64,000 nucleotides of DNA from Physcia stellaris (Eukaryota > Ascomycota > Lecanoromycetes > Caliciales > Physciaceae). The stretch is from the NCBI GenBank assembly GCA_018902385.1, contig JABSSW010000002.1, positions 620,001 through 684,000 on the forward strand, written 5' to 3'. Shown in pieces: positions 35,472 through 48,800 of the stretch. How positions within the stretch are numbered: the stretch's first letter is position 1; every line of letters starts with the position of its first letter. A program made the translations under genes and the position numbers. A model generated the notes under the pieces. That model was not told the origin of the DNA and did not search any database. It saw only the letters and a program-made list of their open reading frames with translations.

Positions 35472-37409
35472 ATGTCTCCCCGACGCTCCTCACGCGCCCG
35501 GACGTCGCAGCCCAACCCCTCCTCTCAGCAGCAATCAAACTCGTCCAGCTCCTCAGTCTCTTCGGGCCGTGTCATTAACGGTGCTCGACCCGGGCAGAAA
35601 ATATTATCCCCAGGAAATTCTATACCTCCACGATCGCTATCCTCCGAAGAAATTGAGGGCTCCGCGAAGCCGCAACCACGGCGGACCAGGAGTAGCCAAG
35701 AAGATACAAAGGCTGACCTCGTTGCCCATCACGATGATGAGGATGACGAAGAAGGCGAAGAGGAGGTGACACGATGTATATGTGGTAACATGGACTATCC
35801 CGGCATGCCCGTGCTAGCTGGTGACGCCCCCCGATCTGGCATAAAAAGCACCACCGTGTCTGGCCTCGGTGCTTCCAGCCTGTTGGCCGAAGATGCGGGT
35901 GGCCTCTTTATTCAATGCGACGTGTGCAAGGTTTGGCAGCATGGCGGTTGCGTCGGCATTATGGAAGAATCCAAGAGCCCCGAAGAATACTTTTGTGAAC
36001 AATGCCGGAAAGATTTGCACAAAATCACAACATCAGCCAATGGGTGAGCACTCTCCTAAACAACGGCTTAGATATGCTCCCAAGCGTGCTGACGATCTGT
36101 TCCAGACAACGATACTCCCGATACCTGCCAGTCCAAGAATCGCCATCGCCCCAATCATCTCCTACATCACCTACACTTGACAACTCCGGGAAGAAAACTA
36201 AAGAGAGTAGAGCATCTCGAGCGAATGCGGACCCTCAAACTGGCCCTGGCAAACGACGTGCTACCATGAATAGTCGCGACTCAGCCTATGACGAAGCAGA
36301 GCAGCTTCGTCGGGCGATCGAAGAAAGCAAAAGAGAGGTCGAGGCTGCAAAAGGCCAGATTGGCGAAAGAAAGGGAAAGAGAAGTCGAAGCGATAGCGAG
36401 CAGTAAGATCCATTCCAACCCTGTTGTCTTCTCAACGATTGACCTTGGTACTCTAGGCGCAAAGGAGATGCTAAACGCCAGCGAACCACCACCTCATCAA
36501 CCCCCTCGGACAGCAAAACTCTCCTCGCAGATGGCATGTCGGACGACGGGAACGACGTTGAGACGAAACCGCGAGAAGGAGGGCCGAACAAAATCCGTGG
36601 TGCTGCAGCCCGTAACCACCGCAATAAAGAACTCCGGGAGTCGGAAGGGAAACGGGAACAAGAGCGCGCCGAAGCAGCAGGCAGACGCAAAGCGCGCATA
36701 GAGCGACGAAAAGGTGACGGTCAGTGTCTTTCTCCTCAATATTACTCAAAATTTGAAATTGACAATCCCATCCAGACTCTGAACCCTCCCCAGAACCCGC
36801 CCCCTCAAAGACTCACAACGATGCCCCCTTCCCAAATTCGCAACACCAACTCCACCCCTCCCCAAACCCTCCCACAAAAAAACCGGCCGGCCTCCCGCAA
36901 AGCGTGGCCGAGTAGGCAGAAATCAGTATACACGCGACCGCGACCCACCCGCAAACGCCGACCTCAATACCTCTCCCCCCGGCTCTAATGGCAGCAATGG
37001 CGACGATGGCGGCACCCCTCACATCAATGGCACACACTCCCCCTCTACTCACGCCAATAAAGCCGACGCCGGTGGGACCAAATCCAAGCTAAAGCACCTC
37101 AACCCCAACAGAACGACTATGAACGATATGAAGCGCCGCGTAGCCGCCATCCTGGAATTTATATCGCATACTCAGGTCGAAATGGCGAGTAGCGACCCAA
37201 CGCGTGCTTCGTCGACGATAACGCCACCGGATAGTGGGGGTTCGAAGGAGGGCGGGATGGCGCAGAAGTTGCTGGAGGGACAGATGGGGTTGATGGATGA
37301 CTTGGAGGTGGATGGCTTTAGGGAGCTGAGTAGTGTGGAGATGATGGAGGTGCTGACGAGGAGGTTGATGAAGTGGCAGGGCGAGTATGGGAAGTGGGGC
37401 GATAAATAA
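35472..37409 (+). CDS. Cti6-like PHD-finger protein (predicted Rpd3-type HDAC complex subunit)
   Basis: I reconstruct four exons: 35,472-36,043; 36,106-36,402; 36,457-36,719; 36,811-37,409 (576 aa). After a disordered, acidic N-terminus comes a PHD finger (about 98-180) with the Cys4-His-Cys3 pattern: CICGNMDYPGM, then CDVCKVWQHGGCVG and CEQC. An unusually long insert separates the first two zinc-ligand pairs. A charged coiled coil (EAEQLRRAIEESKREVE) follows, then a basic GRPPAKRGRVGR segment resembling an AT hook, and a conserved C-terminal box (MNDMKRRVAAILEFI ... EMMEVLTRRLMKWQ). In yeast, Cti6 reads histone methylation within Rpd3L; the same role is inferred here. Intron 3 is uncertain. 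The CAG acceptor at 36,775 gives a frame that stops, while an AAAG acceptor at 36,810 keeps the frame. Confidence 0.78.
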
Positions 37410-37801
37410 AACGAAGGGAAGATGAATGGGTATGGATGAGTCGATGTAATATATCGTAAGAGAGTCTTGTCGGTCATCGTTGCGCTTTGCGTCTCAAAAG
37501 GGTTAGGTCTAGGGAAAGGCATTTGAACAGAGCCATATCTGGCTGGTAAAGGTAAATGCAATGCAAGAAAAGGGATTGAGATTCCGAATGATTGTATTCC
37601 ATTAAACATATATGCTTCCACTGTGCGGCTTTATACAGCTATGATCAACATATGTACAGTAGGGATATTACCGGTGCTGTATCGAGGCTCAAACCCGAGC
37701 CCACCATCCACCCACCAAAACACCAAAAGAAATGCCGAATCACGTGCGCCGCCCAATGATCGCTTCGTCTCCTCTCCGAAGTACGCTTGCTCAACCACAT
37801 T
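37410..37801. other. Intergenic region between convergent genes (392 bp)
   Basis: This short region holds the 3' ends of the PHD-protein gene (+) and the myosin gene (-). Nothing else is visible. Confidence 0.6.
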
Positions 37802-40800
37802 CTACAGGAACCCTTTACTATCACTCAGCATTCTCCTCACCCCTTCCGCGTTCCCACTCTCTCTTCTACTCCCAACCCCACCTCGTACACTCCCGCCCCA
37901 CTCGCTCCCTCGTCCTCCCCTCTCCATCCTCAACCCCTTCCACCCCTCCAGCTCCCTTTCCAGCCTCAACGCCTTCTCTTTCTCTTCTCGCAGATCTCTC
38001 TCAGCGCGCTTGGCAGCGAGCTGGCTGCTCGTTTCCTCGGCCTGCAGCTCATCTATCGTTTGAAGCAACCGCTCGATCTTGTCCCGGCCTTTGGCGACAT
38101 CGTCCGTGAGCTGAGCGGCTTGTTTATCGCGGCGGGTGATTTGGGCTTGGAGGTCGCGGACGGTGCGGTCGATGTTGCGGGTTGAGCGCAAGGACGCTGC
38201 GTGGGAGGCTTCTTGGGTTTCGAGCTGGTGTTCGAGCTGCGAGATGTCAATATTTGGGGAGCTACATGCGAGGAGATTGGATAGAGGATAAAAGGTAGAA
38301 AAGATGAAAGGGCGTTTACCTCTTGTACTCTGCCAGTCAAAAAGCGGACATCCTGGCTTGCGCTCGAGTAGCCCTTGGTTTCCAGCTCCATAACTCGGCC
38401 TTGCAGGTCCTTGACGCTCTTCTCCAAAGCCGCCTTCTCTTTGTGGAGCGTGACGTTTGTCTCCCGCTCTGCAACGACGTCTTTCTGCATCTCTGTGGTT
38501 AGAGCATCGGCTCTCCGCATCTTGTCGACTGCGGCCGCGGCGATATCTTCTTGCTTGGCGAGGTTCGACTTCAGGTCGAGAAGCTCGCGATCCATGCCCG
38601 CAGCATTGCGCATCGATGGAGACTCCCCACGAGCAAGATCTTCGAGTCGATCACCTGCTTCTGTAAGGCGGGCTTCAAGGCCTCGTTTCTCTTTGAGGTG
38701 GCTGTCGCGCTCCGCGGCGACGTCGTCCACAGAGGTTCGAAGATTGCGGACTTGTGAGAGGAGAGACACTATCTTGCTTTGAGCGTCATTATGAGCCTCT
38801 ACTGCCTCCTCTCTGGACAGGGAAAGATCTTGCAGGGTCATCTCGAGACGAGACTTTTCTTTGGCCCACGTCGAGCTATTGAGAACTTCGTCGTCCCATT
38901 TAGACCTCAGATCCTCTAACTCGTCTCGCAATCGAGTAATCTCAGAACGGGCGTGAATGACATTTTCTCGCTCTATCTCCAGCTCGTTGGTAAGGGAGGA
39001 AAACTCGTTCTGATACTTCTTCCTGGTCTGATCCATGGACGTCTCCTTGTCCTCAATGTCCATGGCTCTCTGATTTCGGTAATCTTCCAGCTCATGCTGA
39101 AGTCGCTTCTTGGCTTGGATGGCTCCTTCAAGATCCGCGGAGAGATCTTCAACCTTTTCATCGAATTGCTGATTTCGCCTTTGGAGATCTTCAATAATAG
39201 CATCCATCTCCTTCCGCTCGGCCATGATGTTGGCACAACTGTCTTCGGTCTCTCGTGCTTGTGCTTTGGCAGTTTGTTCTGCGCGAGAAGCTTTGAGGAC
39301 GGCAATCTCGGCTTGCTCCAGCTTGCTAAAGTACTCATCAGCACGTCGCTTATAGAGGTTCAGACTTGACATGGCATCCATCGCCTTGGAGCTTTCCGCA
39401 TCAAGCCTTATCTGCAGGTCTGACAGATCCTGCAACAATTGATTACGGCTTGCGGCTTCGTGCTCATTAGCAGCAGTCACGTCTCGCAACTCTGACCTTG
39501 CGTCTCTTAATTCCACCTCCAGCGAAGCTCTAGAGTGCTTAATGGTATCAAAGTAGGTTTTAGCTTCAGCTAGTTCGGCAACAGTGCTATTGTGCACTTG
39601 AAGCAACGACCTTCTGGAATTTTCCTGAGAACTAATCAAATCGTAAAGCTCCTCGTGAGACTGCGCTTGGACGTCCCGTAAAGAGAGCTCTCCCGAGTGA
39701 AGGGTCCTTTCAAGGGCAGAGACTTTCTTGGCAGAGTCGTCCAACCTATCGTGGAGACGGTTATTCTCCCTCTCCAACTTCTGTACTCGTCTGACTGATG
39801 GACTGTCGTCTTGCCACGAGTCCTGAAGCGGCGTCATGCGCCCAAGCTGACTCTGCAAATGGCGATTCTGCATCTCTGTCATTTGCAGCTGAGTTTGTAC
39901 CATCTCCAGTTCGGCAGCCATATCCATTCGTTTGTTGTAAGCTACAGTATCAACGGTTCGGTCAGACCTGCCAGAATCGTTGGTGGTATTACTGATATGA
40001 CGACGGTCGGGAGTTGAAGTGTTCGAGTATGGCTTTAAATCCGAGCCTTTCCGGAGACCTTTTGGCGATCGCTTTGTCGGTATGGTATTCTGGTTGAGCT
40101 CTTCAAGAAGCTGGCGCTTCGAGGTTGAGTGACGGTTGTCTATCTCCGCCATTTCATCTTCATGACGACGGCGGAGCTCAGTGACTTGATTCTCCGCACG
40201 AGTCCATTTCTCCTGGGTCACACGAAGTGCCTGTTGTGAAGCTTCCAATTGAGCCGCCAGATCTAAGTAGTGCGGCAAACGAGGAGCGACAGATTCCCAT
40301 GTTGGGGTCATGTCTTTCGCCTCTGGATCAAAAACCTTGTGTAAGCTCACGAGCTGCTGGCGAGATTGTTCAACCTCTGCGTTAGCATTATCAAGGCAAT
40401 CCTGCATTCTTCTAGTGTTCATTTGCGCGTGGCTCTTCAATTGCCTCTCCGCTTCCAGATTCCTGTTGGCTTCCGCCAGCTGAATATTCAGAGTTGACGA
40501 AGCTTTTTCTGCATTACGGGAGCTCTGATGTTCTCGAGAAACTTCATGATTGAGGTCCTCCAGGCTCAAGGCTAATTTTTCTTTTTGCTTTTCTAGCGAT
40601 GTGATTGTTATGTGCGCATCCCCAATCTGCCGCGTCAGCTGCTTATTTTCTTCCTCAAGTTTGGCTTTCTCCGCTTGAAGATGTGTTAGTCGTGATCTCT
40701 GAGAATCACCAGCCCTGGAGTTCGATCGAGCTATGTCAAGATTCTTTTGTTGGACTTTGTTAAGCAGTGCGCGGTTGTCGTTTTCCGAGGCCGTCAAGCG

Positions 40801-43800
40801 TCCCTTGATTGTCACCAGTTCCCTTTCTATCCGTTCCTTATGCTGATCGTGGTGCAGGCGAAAATTCTCGGACTCCGCGATCAGTCTATTTAATCGCTGA
40901 ACTTCATCGGAAAGACGATCACGCTCAATTTCCGCGTCATCGAGCTGTCGGCTTATTATATCAAGGTCCTTCCTCAATGTGGCTTGTCGCTCGTTCGACT
41001 GACGGGATATAGTTCTCTCCATATCGGTCTGGGCCTGCAGTCTCGAAGCTTCTACCTCAGCGAACCTTTCTCGGAGCTTCTTCAACTCCGTTTGCATTTC
41101 TTTGCGACCTTTTTCTGCTGTGGCGCGGGCTTCAACAGCGCGGCGAAGTGTATCTTGTTGCACATAGAGTTCCTTCTCGATCGTGATCTTTGACTCGTTC
41201 AGATTTTGATATTCTTCCTTCAAGCTGCCCAATTTGTGGTCACCCAGCATTTGTACGTCATCTCTTGATTGACGCTCGCGGCTAAGTTCTGCCTGGACCT
41301 GGAACAGTTCCGACTTCAGATCCTTAATCTGCTCTTCTAATACTCTCCGGTTGTTCCCAGCTTGTACGTCCTCTGAAAGCTTAGTCTCTAGCAATCTCTT
41401 CGCATCGGCTGCTTCGCGCTCGAGCTGACTTTTCTGTGACCTTACAGCGTCGGCCTCGGATTGGATTTCCCTCAAGCGACCCTGAATATTATCATGCCTC
41501 GATGCCAGCGAGCTTTTCTCCGATCCAAGTATTTTGAGCTCTGCCTCGTGTCGTTTGAGATCTGCCTTCAACACAGCTATTTCGCTCTCCTTGCGCTTCA
41601 TAAGATCTTCGTATCCAGTCGAGGTCGAAGAGAGGTCGTTGAGCTGATGCCTAATCTGCCGATTCTCTTCAAGGAGCTGTTTGACCTGGCTGCGGGTGGA
41701 CTGTAGGTCCTTGGTAGTATTCGCAAGTTTCATGTCCAAATCCTGATCAGTCTTCAGCAGTTTGCTTTCGAGATCGGAAATCTTCCTTTGCTGAAGATGC
41801 AGTTGGCTTTCTAATACTTTGTTGTCACTCATCAAGCGCTCCTGCGACTCCTTCTTGTCCGAGCGGGTCTTCTCGATTTTGTGCAATTGATCATCAAGTT
41901 CGCTAACCTGATCAAGGAGATCTTTCTTATCAGCCTCTAACCTTGTGATGATTTGTCCTGCCTGCTCTAACTGGCCGCGCCATTTGTCAGCTTGCTCTTC
42001 CACCTTCTTCTTGGCGTCGATGAGTTCGTCAATCTGATCTTCGAGGTTCTCTTGGTCGTCAATTGCTCCAGCCAGCTTATCGGTCAATTCAGCTTCGCGC
42101 TGTTGAAGCCGCTTAAAGATTTCCTCCTTGTCTAGAGCCAAGGATCGTTCACTCTCTAACGTCTGCTGGATGCGTTGAATGTCCGTGTCCGCTCTTCTGC
42201 GCTCTTCCTCAAGTCGTTGCTTTTCACTGCTTTCCTGCTGGATCTGGGTCTCTAACTTCAGAATCATCTCGTCTCGTTTCTTGACCTCGCCAGATGTCCT
42301 TGTGGCGCCGAGCAAAGGCTTCATCCGCACGAAGAGTCTCCACCATGGATTGTTGGATAGGTCCAGATAGACATGAAAATTACGTTGTATAATTCGACTA
42401 GCCTCCACACGATACAGTCGCTTGTTAGCAGTCCGTCTCTGAGTGAAGCCTCGTGCAACAGACTGGAATCTAGACATGATCTCCCGAATGAGCGTGTCAC
42501 GCTGCTCTTCGAGTTCCGCGAGAACGCCGGCTCTAAAGAAGACTTTGGTAAGGCCTACTCGGTAGACAGCCTCGTCGAGGTTGAGCTTCTCCAGCATGAT
42601 ACGCGCGGCTGATTGTCCTTCAATGTATCCTTTTGGCATGTTACGACAGAGTACTTCATATCGCTGGCGAAATTCGGTAAAAGACAACCTGTTAGGAAAA
42701 CCAGTGCGTGCTATCCGGATACCCTCTAAAACACCATTACAGCGAAGTTGATCCAGAACTAAGGGGGCACTGAACTGCTTTGCTCTCTTCTTGTGGTTGG
42801 GCAGAATACAGCGTACGAAATGAGGATGTGTGGAATGAAGCTGATTCATCAAGCTTGAAAGTTGCTCTTTGTGGCGCTGAGCCACTGTTCTGAAGAGTCC
42901 TTTCTTGACACGGCTTCTCGTCGCTCCGCTATCTTCATCTGGGTCTATGCAGTCAGCGAACAGCCCTGCCACATGTTTGTCACTTGAAGAAGCAAGTAGT
43001 CGGGTGACATTGTCATTTAGTGGATCCTTGTTCTTTTCGAGCCATCCCTCGGTCGAGTATTCTACTTCAGCTGCGTAGTGAGTAAGCACGAAGCCTTGAC
43101 TGAGACGAGACGCCCTATATTTTGACGTTTTGCGTTCCCATAGAGAATGCATTTTCTCAGTGAAAGATTTATCAGTAGCTTTCGGCATCACTGAGTCCTC
43201 GTCCAAACACGAAAAAATACCAATAGGGTTGGGGAGCTCTATGAGATCGATGGTGGGCTGAAGGTCCTTCCCAAAGTCAATGAATTTCCATTCGATCTGC
43301 TCCCTCGCGTATTCCTCTTGTTCCAGGACAAACATGTGGTGATTGAAAAATTGCTGCAGCTTCTCATTAGTATAATTGATGCAAAGCTGCTCGAAGCTGT
43401 TGTTGTCAAAGATCTCGAAACCTGCAATGTCCAAGACACCAATGAAGTGCGAGTCATCAGCACCCATATCAGCCCTGTCTAGCTGACGGTTGATGCGGCT
43501 GACGAGATCTCCGAAGCCGCGTTCGTAGATGCCTTTAGACAAAGCGTCCAATGCCGATCGGACTTGCTCAGGAGTTTGAACCTTCTCGACCCATTCTCTG
43601 CCTGCCTTAACTTTTGGATGTAGCAAGCCTCGAATGAAAGGCTCCGATGGAATTCCAAGCAACCGACAGGCCTTTTCCGCCTGACTGCAAGCTTCTTGGG
43701 TCAGGGTTGCTTGATCGGCTCTGAAGCTCTCTTTCATCACCGTTATGTTTCCGAGAAGTAGTACTGCCGCTACAGTTCGGAGTATCGAGTCCTGTTCTCT

Positions 43801-45232
43801 CTCTGAGAACCCCATAATATGGAAAGCTTCGATAAGACCGTTCCATTCATCGCTATCCGAAATCCCAGCGATTACATCGTTACCATCTCTTGTATACGCG
43901 AAATCTTCGACTCCTAGATCATCAATCAAGAACTCCTGCTTTCTACGGCGGTCGGCTCCCCTAAGCAGCTGATAAAAGATATGATAATTTCTTTCGTTTG
44001 GATTAAGCCTTACGACACGGGATTTTTCGAGAAGATACCAATCAATGAAGGCCCCAGCGATTTGACCTGATCTTGTAAACTCGATCCGAATAAACTTTCC
44101 AAAACGGGACGAGTTGTTGTTTCGCACTGTTTGGGCGTTACCAAAGGCTTCGAGGATCGGATTAGCCCTTAATATCTGTTGCGACAAATTCGAGAATTGG
44201 CGAGCTCCAGATTTGGCGGTCGGTGAAGTCGACGAAGCTACTGCAGCAAGGTATTGAATGACTTTCTTCGTGTTCTCCGTCTTGCCGGCGCCGGATTCTC
44301 CACTAATTAGTGATCAGCTTAAGACAATGTTATCCGAACGTTGGCGTCGTACGTAACCAGAATGCTTTGATTTTCTCCTTCTTCTACCAGATTGCGGAAA
44401 GCGCCGTCTGCCATTGCATAAATATGAGGCTTCGTGTCCTCTCGGCTCCGACCTTTGTACATCTTCATGTAGTCATTCGTATATATCGGTAAGGGGCAGT
44501 ATGGGTTTACGGTGACCAGGAACAACCCAGAGTAAGTCTGGCCAAGTCAGCACAGTCAAGTTTTGGACTGCATCGTTCACTTACGTATATCAGATCGGTC
44601 TGATACCTCATGTGCAAATTATGTACGACTGAGGCTTCATTTAGATGGGTGAGCTCCGCCATATCGTCTGTCTTGTCAAATTTCGCAGGATTGACTTTGT
44701 CCACATTGTCTCTGTCGGCTTCCCGTTGCTGCAAAGCATCAGCCTCCTGTTTTCAGCGAGAGATTATTATAGGGGCCCCCACGCTGCCATCATCGCATTG
44801 CACGAGTATACGTCCATTTTCTAAATCTTCGACAATCCATCCTTTTACGAAAGCCGTTTCAGGGTCTCTAAGCCATACATAGCGCTTCCCAGAAAAGTCA
44901 TGTTCGTCCTCGATACCACCCGTTTCCTCGCTTTTGCCTTGCGCCTCCTCCGTCTTGATGAATTTAGGGGCAAAGGTATTGGACGATTGGTTGCTGCTGC
45001 GAGTCGAATTGGATCTTTGCCGTGAGGTTCTGGCTGGAGCAAGGTTGGATCCGCTCAAAGGAGAGAAGGAATGGTTCCTCGCATGACTCGTAGGACTAAG
45101 CGTACCAGATGGAGGAGTTAGTATGGCAGACATAGGCCTCGAAGGCGCCACATTTGGCGCAGAATTGGGAGAGACAGGATCTCGGTTGAAGGGTTTGTTG
45201 CGCCATGGTGCACCACCAGCAGCGGCCGTCAT
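37802..45232 (-). CDS. myoB: Class II myosin heavy chain
   Basis: Five exons (45,232-44,783; 44,728-44,585; 44,537-44,353; 44,302-38,320; 38,236-37,802) with introns of 54, 47, 50 and 83 nt give 2,398 aa, the usual size for filamentous-fungal myosin II. A disordered 100-residue N-terminus and an SH3-like domain (about 118-150) precede the motor. The motor shows the P-loop GESGAGKT (261-268), switch [11 protein letters not shown] (321-330) and switch [10 protein letters not shown] (551-558). The actin-binding part and converter follow. The neck has IQ-like sequences ([19 protein letters not shown]) before the [12 protein letters not shown] junction. The rest, from about residue 920 to 2,340, is a near-continuous coiled coil that dimerises and assembles filaments at the cytokinetic ring and septum. 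Intron 3 cuts the codon just before the P-loop. All motor signatures are intact. Confidence 0.95.
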
Positions 45233-45831
45233 ACTGTCTTGCGAGCCGCGAAAATAGAGGATGCTCTCAAGAAAACCGGAGTGGGATCATGGTGTGTCTT
45301 GGATGTGGATAATCACGCGATAATCAGACAGAGTTGTATTTGGAACGTCCATGCACTCCTCTAGGTCCTTGACTCCTTGGTGTTCCAGGTTGTCGAATGG
45401 CTGGCTAATGGGATTAATATGTGCACTGTTTACTTCATCTTAGCGCTAAACAACACGAGGAAGTGACCGCGGAACCGTGTCGTTGCCAAGCTTTTTAGCC
45501 GCTTCGCCTGGACTCCCTGTTTAAGGTAAATCCTTTGATCGGCGAGTCCTTTGAATTAACATATCACGTACGAGGTACATAAGGTATTCGCCCTCTCTTA
45601 ATCAAAATCATCACATCCCCACGATGAAACTTTTCACAGCACCGCTTTTCTCTCGGACTCAGTCAATACCTTGTGTCAAGTGTCGCTCCACGCATCTACA
45701 GATGCTATTATCTCCCTAGATCTGTATCCACTGTTGTGCTTCTTCACTTTTTGCAGGGTCCGTGAATGACAACTAATACGACAACCTCGAGAATCGAGTG
45801 TACCTGCTTTTAATTACTTGATCAGATCGTA
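45233..45831. promoter_or_regulatory. Shared divergent promoter region (599 bp)
   Basis: The myosin II gene (-) and the Red1-like gene (+) start back to back across 599 bp, so both promoters must lie here or overlap. CT-rich stretches occur at about 45,640-45,740 on the + strand. No clear TATA box or named binding site was identified. Confidence 0.5.
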
Positions 45832-48800
45832 ATGTCGAACTACCCTCCCGCGCCGCCAAGTGGACCTGGCTCTACATTCAACAGCTCGACTCCCCTCACG
45901 CAGTCTGTGAGCGCAAACCTCCCGGGCTTACCTCCATACGCATACCGGCCAGCACAAGCACACTCCCTATCCGTAGCTGGTACGCCGGACGCTCAGTACG
46001 CGAATGCATATTTCTACAATAGTAATCGACAGGCAACCAAAAATCCTCCGGACAGAAACTTAAATCCTGGAGCTTCGGTGGCAAGCTTCGATCAAGCATC
46101 GAAGACGGCACTCCCCCAACCGCAAGACTCAATAGCTTCACGTACTCAATACAATGAATTTCCACAAGCACCTCACACCGATCAACACCCTGCAACGGCA
46201 ACCTCCAATGTCCAGCGCAACCATCCCCAACAGGGTCAAGTTCCTCAACTCGGTCAGGTCGACCGAAAGGAAATGAGCTTCACGCCGAAGACAGCGGTCA
46301 AGGATTCTGCAACAGGGACGTCAGATCTCGAGGACGGAGAGCTTAGCGATGACTCTAACGGTGAAGAACCTAAAGTGCAAAGCACGATCAGTAATTCATT
46401 CCGAGTAATCTCGAGGGCTTCACCGGCGCTTGACTCATACGGTAAGAATCTCATCCCCGGTGCAGCCGACTGAATGCTAGCTCTCTCAACTAGTCATATA
46501 AAACTTGTGTTAGAATTCATTTGTGCTAATCTACCTTTCGCGCATAGGTACGCAAATCGCTTCTGGAAGTCAAAGGGTACTAGAGCCAATGTTAGATCAA
46601 AGATCACGGACAATGGCCGATAAGCACAAGTCGAATACGGTGGGAACTGACTTGTATACCAACCAAATCGAGTCGCCGAGGTCTGCTGAGGTAGCCGAAA
46701 ACAGCAAGGCGTTAGACGAGGACAAGAGACGACAAGCTAAAGATGCTCTCCGGCTATGCTACGAGCGTGGGCTTGGATTCGTGCATTTTGTTCGCGAAGG
46801 GGTCAATCCAGCGCTTCTCGAAGTACTATACTCGGAAATAGGAGTCAAGATCTCTTCGCGTGACCTAGCGGTCGGTAGCGGGTTGGACGGGCAACAAATT
46901 CAGACATCCCATGACGACGGGGCAAAAGATCATACCGTACGCACCAGTCCATCTGCAGATGGCACTAATAAATTACCAGACCCCAAAAGCAACGGCGAGG
47001 GTTCCAGTGCTCAATCAGCAAAGCTGGATATGAAGGACGGCAGTCCTCAGCTGACTGTGCCTGCTATTCAACCCAAAGCCTCCAATTCTATGCCAAACCA
47101 TGATCAATCTAATAGATCTGGGGTTCAGGAGATACCGATCCTGTCGACGCAAAATAACACGCCTACCAATAGATCGACTCACACCTCTGCCAAGGCCGGT
47201 GACAAAAGCTATGATCGGAAAGATCATATTGCTCGGATGTTGGCAGCAAGGGCAGGGAAACCAGCATCCATAGCCAATACGTCTACTCCTGTTAATCAAG
47301 CTTCACCATCAAAACCAAGCATGCCGCGTGAAACAAAAACCAGTTCAAGCTCTTCCACCAGCCTAGCTCAGGAGAAACAGAGAAACACAGATGAGTCTCA
47401 GCCGAAGCCTAGCGCTGATGCATTTGTTCGCAATCCTGAAGGACCGCCAGAGACTGCTACCCCCGCCTCTGCAATTGCTACGGAAAAGGAAAACGGATTG
47501 TCCCAATCTAATCAAACTATGCCTTTACCTCCAGCTGTTTCGGACCTTGAAGCAAAGAAAAGAGCACAGACAGAGCTGGCACGTCGAAAAATGGAGGCTT
47601 TGTTGAATCGCAGCACCAGCAAAGTACAGGAAGCGTCCATACCTCAACCTATACAGCCAGCTGCTTTTAAGCCTACTGTGGCAATGACCGCTGGCCCTGC
47701 CAATACATTCTATAATCCATCTCCAATTATAGCAATTCCCACCGCCCCACAAGCTCCTCCTACTCCTCATTCTTCCTTTTTCTCTCCAACACCTGGCAGA
47801 CAATTCAGTCTTCCCGGCTTGTTCATGCCTGCCACGCCTCTAGGCACGCAAATCGACGGCAGTAGTCAAAACAGTGGAACACAACCTTCTCCGCAGCCTT
47901 CGAAAGAGGCCGAGAAAGGGATGGTGACATCGCCTCCTCCTCCAATGATCCCTGAGAGTAATCAAGCCCCTAATGCACAGACTTCGGAAGTGGCGCACGT
48001 ATCGTCTCCCACCACTGAGATCGTCAACAAAGCTCGAAAGCGTCAGAAGGCGGCTGATTTCATTGATCCTCCCGCAACACGTGTCAAACGGTTGTTCGGT
48101 TCAAGTGGAGATAAGAGCGTCGTTATTGAAGTCAGTGAAGATGAGGCTTTAGATGGCTCGCTAGACGATGTCGAAATGGATGTTGATACGAATCAAGATA
48201 TGTATAGCTCCGGACAAGTTGGGATCAAGGGATCTCGCAACTCACAGCAAATCAATGCGCCAGATACTCAGCTGCAACGAAATTCTGCCACTACACACCC
48301 TCAAACAAGTGCAGGCATAAGGACTCCGCTAGTAACCCATCAAACATATGGGAAAGACAGCGATGGCCTGAGGTCGAAGGAGATGGAGATAGAATTCATG
48401 AAACGTAGAATTGCAGAGGTGGAGCAGCGAAGGAAAGCAAAGAGGTCAAGCAGCCGAGCTCAAACTCCCACTACTTCAAAAGTCTCCAGCACAGCCCAAC
48501 CAAGCCGAGCTTCCTCTGAGATCAATGAACCTCCAAAGACCGGTCCAGCCCCTGTTGATGTGCCGGATGAGACGACGGCAAATTATGTTGAAAAGAAGGA
48601 AGATGCTGTTCATGCTGCTGCTCCAAAAATTGAAACCAAAAATCAAGAGCGTTTGCTTGCCGAGCAACTAGGTATTGATACTGAGCAGCAGCCAGACGAG
48701 CTCGATCAGCATCATCAGCGCGAATCTGAGCGTCAAAGAGACCTAAACCAGCAAAGTGAGATCGAAAATCGTGAAAATCAAGATCCTCAAAAGCTCACCG

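Noticed and set aside
37680-37720. GCTCAAACCCGAGC-like sequence as a tRNA T-arm
   Set aside because: No matching acceptor, D or anticodon stems are found at the required distances.
38375-43972. Numerous + strand ORFs opposite the myosin gene
   Set aside because: They are shadows of a coiled-coil-coding strand; the - strand frame is continuous and carries all myosin motifs.
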